A DNA stretch of 10,458 nt from Candidatus Shapirobacteria bacterium (lineage in GTDB: Bacteria; Patescibacteriota; Microgenomatia; UBA12405). Each line of letters starts with the position of its first letter. The first letter of the stretch is position 1. The DNA is taken from positions 1-10,458 of the forward strand of contig JAHBAQ020000071.1 of NCBI GenBank assembly GCA_018500045.2, given 5' to 3'. Under the pieces are notes generated by a model. That model made no database searches. It had not been told where the DNA came from and saw nothing but the letters and a program-made list of their open reading frames with translations. Below, piece by piece: positions 7,501-10,458 of the stretch. Made by a program: the position numbers and the translations under genes.

Positions 7501-8188
7501 AATCGGCTGGTGGAAATTTGATGAATGTCAGGGATCAACCACTTTTGATTCCTCTGGCCTCGGCAACACCGGTGTCATATCAATAGGTCTAAGTGGATCA
7601 CAAACATCTCTCGGAACGTGTCAAACTGGTACATCTGCTGCCTGGACCAATGGTTCTAGCGGTCGCACCAACAGTTCGCTAAATTTCGACGGTGTGGATG
7701 ATAAAGTAACCATTAGCGACCCTGGCAGTAATAGTCCATTAGATGCCAATGGCAAAAATATTACCCTTTCCGCTTGGATAAAAGGCAATAATTTCAGTTC
7801 TGGTTTCAAAGGCATTATTGTTAAACAATCAGCCGCCCCTTACGAAATGTGGGCCTATGATGACGATTTAATGTGTGGTTTTACTATTGACGGAACTATT
7901 CAACGCAAAACTTATGCTGCTAATTTTTCTCCAGGAGTTTGGTATCATACCGTTTGTTCCTACGACGGTAATAATATTAAAGCTTATGTAAATGGAATAC
8001 TTAAACAATCTTGGGCACAAGCTGGAAATGTAATCACTGATAATAACAGTCCAATATATTTAGGTTGGTCAGGTTATTCAACAGAATATCTCAATGGCCA
8101 AATCGACGATGTCCGCATTTACAACTACGCCCTCACCTCCGAACAAGTCAAACAAGTCTACAACGGTGGCTCAATCAACTTCCAATAA
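4517..8188 (+). CDS. Giant secreted DUF2341 + LamG-repeat protein (paralogue B)
   Basis: 1,223 residues, tandem paralogue of the gene at 302. The first 32 bases from the GTG are identical to A. Residues 1-38 are the signal peptide with the same VSA|A site before WWDDAWHYRKS; ~39-138 DUF2341, more canonical than in A (ends IYVYYGNPSA). Residues ~145-326 form an extra lectin-like module starting VFEFFDNFKTYTGW. LamG domains lie at ~341-537, 563-762, 795-991 and 995-1217, each with (Y/W)(W/H/N).F(D/E)E near the start and W.H......Y(V/I/L)(D/N)G (TWHHIEF, VWTHITA, RWSHIVV, VWYHTVC). It ends GQIDDVRIYNYALTSEQ...NFQ, nearly the same as A. The inter-domain linker IQFGTSNQTIGGTTTS and the Cys-bearing borders are shared with A. 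No anchor or enzymatic signature is seen. It is probably exported and adhesive or lectin-like, which is inference. Sense strand is C-rich, especially at module borders. Confidence 0.85.
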   Translation: MKRLHSLSYKTLLTILFFSLAGIVFFLKIGGKTQKVSAAWWDDAWHYRKSISVTNSSGSNLTDFQVSVSIGTSQLVADGKMQTDCDDIRITDINGNLLPYWIEENNPGCNQLTDTKVWLKANSLPTSGATIYVYYGNPSATNSENGNNVFEFFDNFKTYTGWTGDTGNFTSTTDGNRTVIKVNGNDAPGEIFKSINVPNNYIAEIAIKDSNESSNSPHPGLIFASNGTTSNYNGFYIRSQSDQIAGSNNGSYGSPVNSLTIDTNWHTYKTTIIGSTLVSLIVDNSTQVSAFDNLNITNSKSHIGLWSHDTQADGFYDNLFIRKYASSQPTSTPQSEESGGGPIAYWKFDEGVGSTAYDSAGNNNGTISGATWQNENQCISGKCLSFDGTNDFVNLTNLTNSGTTYTFSFWVYSRDSAASSKYFFDIESGRLLFGWGSDTAGKIGLYDGSWKLFGNSPSVNTWHHIEFVLNGSTSIAKMYLDGSQYGSDLSFTPHSMSGNISLGSRYSRDLYFFNGLIDEVKIYPYARTATQIKNDYNSRGSLSGSSANLGIKSNTAPSLKSSLIAHYKFDETSGTTAKNYGSLGSNYNLSNISFVPGKSGLGTSCPSSGSSGSNTINISNEISVSGWIYPTTYNGNLKGIVGMIGYGPYWGYSLNLSGQQLELRFQDSSGNWHSSYSSNYFNIGNTNVWTHITATHDGQNTKFYINGKFINQESMPYNHGVGSTNTIRICNVGWDTFEGKLDELKIYNKTLTADEVKQDYNAGSAIQFGTSNQTIGGTTTSLNYCIPGDTSYCAAPVAEWNFEENSGTTAKDTSGNNNNGTFGTGNSAPTWTIGTNNKGAGLNFDGSSDYIDINNSSSLSPMTNISLEAWVKPSSSGNYGIVSKHWTEYTLSLSSNQVRFESTNINQFSNSTIPTNRWSHIVVTYDSQNVKFYINGILNNTAVDADGLTNGSNNINIGKKTNESYHFPGSIDGVKIYNYARTPAQVAYDYNKGAPIGWWKFDECQGSTTFDSSGLGNTGVISIGLSGSQTSLGTCQTGTSAAWTNGSSGRTNSSLNFDGVDDKVTISDPGSNSPLDANGKNITLSAWIKGNNFSSGFKGIIVKQSAAPYEMWAYDDDLMCGFTIDGTIQRKTYAANFSPGVWYHTVCSYDGNNIKAYVNGILKQSWAQAGNVITDNNSPIYLGWSGYSTEYLNGQIDDVRIYNYALTSEQVKQVYNGGSINFQ
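4949..5494 (+). other. Extra concanavalin-like module present only in paralogue B
   Basis: Residues ~145-326 sit between DUF2341 and the TPQSEE(S/T)GGGPIAYWKFD border, where A has only a short linker. They open with FEFFDNF and end GLWSHDTQADGFYDNLFIRKY. These are typical of the LamG/DUF1080-like beta-sandwich that often follows DUF2341 (VF.FFDDF ... G.v.iDnv.vr). No catalytic residues can be assigned. The module was either gained by B or lost by A. Confidence 0.6.
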
Positions 8189-8261
8189 CTATCATTATCT
8201 ACATCAATTACCATCTTACCCTCCCTGTTTTTACTCCTCATTCACTTTCACGCGCTAATTT

Positions 8262-8345
8262 TTAACCCCTGCCCCGCCCTGGGCGGGGCAAAAATAAACT
8301 CCCCCGTCTTGTCAAAGAAGGGGGTCAGGGGGAAGATTTTTCTCT
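8262..8345. repeat. Two adjacent strong hairpins, possible palindromic relic or terminator
   Basis: TGCCCCGCCC-T-GGGCGGGGCA (8270-8290) is a perfect 10-base inverted repeat. CCCCCGTCTT-GTCA-AAGAAGGGGG (8301-8324) pairs with one mismatch and is followed by AGGGGGAAG and ATTTTT at 8336-8341. The GTCAA core and G-runs resemble the elements at 8445-8603 and 9399. It lies about 75 bases after paralogue B ends and may end its transcript, although the T-run is not directly next to the stem. Confidence 0.5.
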
Positions 8346-8444
8346 TTTCCCCTATTTCTGAACCCAAATCCATCCTCCAATTCCACCTATCACTTACTCC
8401 CCGACTCTGCTAACATTTTTCTAATAAATACATCAATCAAAATC

Positions 8445-8603
8445 AAACCCTAACCCTACCCTTTCCCTTGACAGGGCAAGGAAAAAAATACCACTTTAAG
8501 TGGTGAATAAAAGAGAGATTAAAAGTTTATCTTAATTAAAAGTCCTGCCCTGTCAAGGTCCATAGATACCCCGGAGAGGGTAGAAGGATTTAGGAAGGGT
8601 TTT
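8445..8603. repeat. Gene-less imperfect inverted-repeat element (MITE-like)
   Basis: CCTTGACAGGGCAAGGA (8466-8482) is inverted, with a one-base indel, against TCCTGCCCTGTCAAGG (8543-8558). The outer flanks AAACCCTAACCCTACCCT and AGGGTAGAAGGATTTAGG...GGGTTTT are also roughly complementary. The centre carries a small hairpin ACCACTTTAAGTGGT (8490-8504). The right arm runs to within 4 bases of the Big-1 gene's stop. No coding potential is visible, so it is probably a non-autonomous or decayed mobile repeat. Confidence 0.55.
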
Positions 8604-8606
8604 GTC

Positions 8607-9053
8607 TTAATTCCTAAACGTCACCACAATCGTCTGTGGCAACTGTGATCCGCCGTACACCGCGTTTATCTTAAACTGTCCTTCTATTGTCGAAGTCAAT
8701 TTAAAGCTCACCTTACCATTCTTATCACTCAAAGTATTCACCGGCTCTACACCATTAGTCATTCCTGTTAATTCTACTGTTTTCCCTTCCACCCCCTGTC
8801 CGTTCTTGTCTTGCAAAAAAACATTCACTACACAAGCATCCTTACCATCTGCTCTTGCCAAAATCTCTTCACCTAATAAATATGAACCACCCACCACCAC
8901 ATTTCCACTGGAACTCGCCCTAGTCAAAGTCACCAAAGCTCTCGGTACTACTGAAGTTGCCAAAAACAAAATTAACAATATTCCCGCTACTACTCCTACT
9001 GCAATCAACACTGGCTTAACTCTTTTCATTTTAAGTTTTGCATTCTTCTCCAT
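8607..9053 (-). CDS. Membrane-anchored Big-1/Ig-like domain protein
   Basis: 148 residues if started at the ATG at 9053. I prefer this to the GTG at 9122 because MEKNAKLKMKRVKP followed by a hydrophobic stretch is a normal signal-anchor start, and a -10 box lies just upstream. The 23 extra residues from the GTG would overlap that promoter. The membrane segment is at ~15-33 (VLIAVGVVAGILLILFLAT), then a short Ser/Gly linker and one Ig-like beta-sandwich at ~55-148: VNVFLQDKNGQGVEGKTVEL, a turn, SDKNGKVSFKLTST, and the final strand QTIVVTFRN. This matches Big-1 (D..G.pv.g..V....., TD..G.a.f). No LPXTG is seen. The domain is homologous to the fragment at 20-258. Expected outside the cytoplasmic membrane, held by its N-terminus. 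Convergent with paralogue B across a spacer full of palindromes. Function unknown beyond surface display. Confidence 0.75.
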   Translation of the reverse strand: MEKNAKLKMKRVKPVLIAVGVVAGILLILFLATSVVPRALVTLTRASSSGNVVVGGSYLLGEEILARADGKDACVVNVFLQDKNGQGVEGKTVELTGMTNGVEPVNTLSDKNGKVSFKLTSTIEGQFKINAVYGGSQLPQTIVVTFRN

Positions 9054-9062
9054 CTTAAATAA

Positions 9063-9071
9063 ATCATAGCA
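9063..9071 (-). promoter_or_regulatory. Extended -10 promoter of the Big-1 membrane protein
   Basis: On the minus strand the bases read TGCTATGAT, an extended -10 (TGnTATgAT), ending 9 bases before the ATG at 9053. I see no good -35 at normal spacing, which extended -10 promoters can tolerate. The leader would be only 2-3 bases long. Confidence 0.45.
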
Positions 9072-9122
9072 TAATTTAAAAAAATCAACATAGCAAATTC
9101 GATCAAATATATCATTTAGCAC

Positions 9123-9657
9123 TCAATAGTTTTAATTGCTAACTATTTTAGTTTAATTTTTTATACCTATCTTTGGGTTAAAAACTAACTATAACTTTCT
9201 CCTTTATCCTTTCAACTTTAAACTTTCCCCTTTTTTACTAAATGTAATATATCAATCTACAGCCTAATACTATCCTATAAATCAGTCACCATCAATTTAT
9301 ACCCATTTTTCTTCTATTTTCCCATTGTCTAATTTCACCTATCCTTAAACCATTTTTTCATTTAAACCTAAAATAATATTTTAACCAATAAAAACTTAAG
9401 TCCTGCCCTGTCAAGCGAAGAATTTAGGAAGGGTTTTAATTAAAATTAGTAGATCATTTAATATCTTTATATCTTTTCCGCACATCTCCGCAAACCGTTT
9501 TTTCTTTCCACTTTAAACTTTATACTTTCTTAATTATTTAGATACAGTTTGTAAGTAGGTGAACCACGTGTGTAAACAAAAGTGAAAACACTATTTTCCT
9601 TATTTTTTCCGTTTTTCATACTATCAAAATATATCAATAACCCCCTCAAATTTGTGC
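9123..9657. other. Non-coding, C-rich, AT-rich spacer
   Basis: About 535 bases without a credible gene on either strand. It contains pyrimidine-rich 7-base-period words (CAACTTTAAACTTTCCCC near 9213; CACTTTAAACTTTATACTTTC near 9509) like those before paralogue A, and a palindromic relic at 9399-9437. A less AT-rich patch with CACGTG lies at 9541-9592. C exceeds G strongly: 17 C to 1 G in 9301-9360 and 13 to 3 in 9241-9300. Confidence 0.6.
9399..9437. repeat. Short copy of the 8541-8603 repeat arm
   Basis: AGTCCTGCCCTGTCAAG (9399-9415) repeats 8541-8557 exactly, and AATTTAGGAAGGGTTTT (9421-9437) repeats the arm end at 8586-8602 with one difference. The ~25 bases separating these blocks in the longer copy are missing here. 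Both copies are in the same orientation and flanked by AATTAA-type sequence. Confidence 0.7.
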
Positions 9658-9686
9658 TTGACAGCCTTTTTCTAATAGTAGATAGT
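9658..9686 (+). promoter_or_regulatory. Promoter with consensus -35 ahead of the small ORF and recombinase
   Basis: TTGACA at 9658-9663 is a perfect -35 box. With a 17-base spacer, GATAGT at 9681-9686 (4/6) is the -10. This is the clearest two-box promoter in the window. It would start transcription near 9693 and give a ~26-base leader before the ATG at 9719. Confidence 0.5.
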
Positions 9687-9718
9687 TATATTAACTACTC
9701 GTTAAGAATTTTATAAAC

Positions 9719-9847
9719 ATGTATAAAACATATAATTTCAAACCTAATTTTTTATCAAAGCCCAAAAATTCTGCTCTCCAAAATATGGCAGAAAAATTAG
9801 TCCCATTTTTAATTGTTGCCGCCACTTTCGTCTGGCTCTGGAAATAA
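9719..9847 (+). CDS. Small membrane peptide, 42 residues
   Basis: ATG at 9719 to TAA at 9845-9847. The N-terminal half is polar and basic (MYKTYNFKPN, then SKPKN). The C-terminal half is one hydrophobic helix (KLVPFLIVAATFVWLWK, ~26-42), a tail-anchored layout with the positive residues on the cytoplasmic side. I do not recognise a family. It lies directly downstream of the TTGACA promoter, and its stop is 10 bases before the recombinase ATG, so co-transcription and translational coupling are likely. No good Shine-Dalgarno is seen. It could instead be an untranslated leader that is open by chance; AT-rich DNA makes this less likely for a codon-clean Trp-containing helix, but it cannot be excluded. 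Confidence 0.4.
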   Translation: MYKTYNFKPNFLSKPKNSALQNMAEKLVPFLIVAATFVWLWK

Positions 9848-9857
9848 TCAATTTCTC

Positions 9858-10316
9858 ATGACCTCCTCGGTAACCCCCACCAGTCAAAGAACCCTAGTCG
9901 ACAATTTTGTTATCCTTCAGCCCTTCAAGGGTTGGTTAACCATCAAAAATTATTCCCCTGCCACCATTCGCAATTATCTCTCCGACACCAATCAGTTTTT
10001 TGATTTCGCTACTGACCAAGATATTTTTTCTTCAGATACTGTCTCCGCCTACCTCAAAACTATCCAGTCCGATTCAAATTACGCTCGTTATTTATCTTCC
10101 CTTTCCAAGTTCTTTCAATTTGCCCAAGATCAGAGCCTAGTAAAAACTGACCCTCTAAAAGCCGCTCTACGCGACAAAAAACCATCCAGTGATGAAATTA
10201 TCAATCAATACACCCAATACCTTAATAAAAAGCAATTTTCCCAAAGTACCGTCAAAAATTACCTAAATGACATCAAACAATTTATTGATTGGTCAAAATT
10301 AAAAATTGAATCTTAA
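9858..10316 (+). CDS. Tyrosine recombinase N-terminal region with tandem SAM-like core-binding domains (frameshifted)
   Basis: 152 residues from the ATG at 9858, preferred over the TTG at 9813, which overlaps the small ORF. The first core-binding (phage integrase N-terminal SAM-like) domain is ~22-106: FKGWLTIKNYSPATIRNYLS, then the second helical pair with YLSSLSKFFQFAQDQ and KTDP. After a short linker, a second copy begins at ~113: YTQYLNKKQFSQSTVKNYLN...FIDW. This aligns with the first copy 95 residues later (PATIRNYLSDTNQFFDF against QSTVKNYLNDIKQFIDW). The frame then ends at TAA 10314-10316, while the rest of the second domain continues in the +1 frame. XerC/D-type enzymes normally have a single such domain of ~90 residues followed by a catalytic domain with R..HxxR..Y; that part is not in this window, so activity cannot be judged. 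Confidence 0.65.
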   Translation: MTSSVTPTSQRTLVDNFVILQPFKGWLTIKNYSPATIRNYLSDTNQFFDFATDQDIFSSDTVSAYLKTIQSDSNYARYLSSLSKFFQFAQDQSLVKTDPLKAALRDKKPSSDEIINQYTQYLNKKQFSQSTVKNYLNDIKQFIDWSKLKIES

Positions 10317-10458
10317 TATTTTTAATCATTCCAGTTTTGACACCTACGCTGCTTATCTAAAAAGCACTGGTCTTTCTGATACCTCCATCAAACGCAAGCT
10401 TTCCTCCCTCACCAACTTTCAAAAATATTTGATTAAGAAAAATTTAATTCAATCAAAC
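10303..10458 (+). pseudogene. Continuation of the second SAM-like domain in the +1 frame
   Basis: Reading from 10303 in the other frame gives ...NIFNHSSFDTYAAYLKSTG, then LSDTSIKRKLSSLTNFQKYL and IKKNLIQSN, open to the window end. This matches the second half of the upstream domain (SSDTVSAYLK ... YLSSLSKFFQFAQDQSLVKTD). The two halves join if one base is skipped near GAATCTTAAT (~10308-10317), giving ...KIESNIFNHSSFDTY. Causes could be a real frameshift mutation, an assembly error near a contig end, or a programmed +1 shift at TCT-TAA. I favour the first two. Confidence 0.6.

Noticed and set aside
302..8188. A diversity-generating retroelement acting on the paired genes.
   Set aside because: No reverse transcriptase, no template/variable repeat pair and no adenine-directed substitution pattern are visible; divergence spans whole cores.
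8445..8461. AAACCCTAACCCTACCC resembles a telomere-type repeat.
   Set aside because: Only two partial units are present, and the stretch pairs with the G-rich right arm of the 8445-8603 inverted repeat, which explains it better.
9054..9122. N-terminal extension of the Big-1 protein from a GTG at 9122.
   Set aside because: It would place 23 atypical residues before a normal signal-anchor start, covers the extended -10 box, and has no ribosome site. ATG 9053 fits better.
9709..9728. Imperfect palindrome TTTTAT-AA-ACATGT-ATAAAA over the start of the small ORF.
   Set aside because: Short and very AT-rich; a chance occurrence is likely in this composition and there is no regulator nearby.
9813..9857. 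TTG start of the recombinase at 9813.
   Set aside because: It overlaps the small membrane ORF in another frame and adds 15 residues before the ATG with no domain content.
1..10458. CRISPR array, tRNA or rRNA genes.
   Set aside because: No regularly spaced direct repeats, cloverleaf candidates or rRNA-like stretches were found on reading both strands.

Overview
This looks like the end of a metagenome-assembled contig from an AT-rich, standard-code bacterium. My best guess is a member of the Candidate Phyla Radiation (Patescibacteria, perhaps Microgenomates-like). The reasons are the DUF2341 plus LamG giant secreted proteins, the DUF559 endonuclease cassette, weak or absent Shine-Dalgarno sites, and apparently leaderless GTG/ATG starts. 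There is no ribosomal or marker gene to prove it. The first 19 bases are exactly the Tn5/Nextera mosaic-end adapter, so biological sequence starts at base 20 and the first gene is cut by the contig edge.

Layout. (i) 20-258 holds the C-terminal part of a small Big-1/Ig-like domain protein. (ii) 302-4003 and 4517-8188 are two head-to-tail paralogues of about 1,230 residues. Each has a near-identical signal peptide, a DUF2341 domain and four LamG/concanavalin-like jelly-roll domains. Module borders are strongly conserved and cores are divergent. Copy A has a foreign-looking domain nested inside its first LamG; copy B instead has an extra lectin-like module after DUF2341. (iii) Between them, on the minus strand, sits a DUF559 (Vsr-like fold) endonuclease gene enclosed by about 50-bp inverted repeats. 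The repeats encode the end of the protein and part of its promoter, so this looks like a compact mobile cassette dropped just upstream of copy B. (iv) 8189-8606 and 9123-9657 are non-coding and carry gene-less palindromic repeat relics resembling the cassette ends. (v) 8607-9053, minus strand, is a membrane-anchored Big-1-like protein homologous to the truncated first gene, so the tandem pair is framed by two Big-1-type proteins. (vi) From 9658 a consensus-like promoter leads into a 42-residue membrane peptide and a tyrosine-recombinase-type gene. That gene has two tandem SAM-like core-binding domains, is frameshifted in the second, and runs off the window.

How the parts may work together (inference). 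The locus looks like a cell-surface or secreted recognition region, with large lectin-like proteins whose cores diversify between fixed borders and small Ig-like membrane proteins at the flanks. Mobile and recombination functions (DUF559 cassette, palindromic repeats, recombinase) lie nearby. The + strand is C-rich over G in both genes and spacers, on both gene orientations, which suggests a replication-strand bias.
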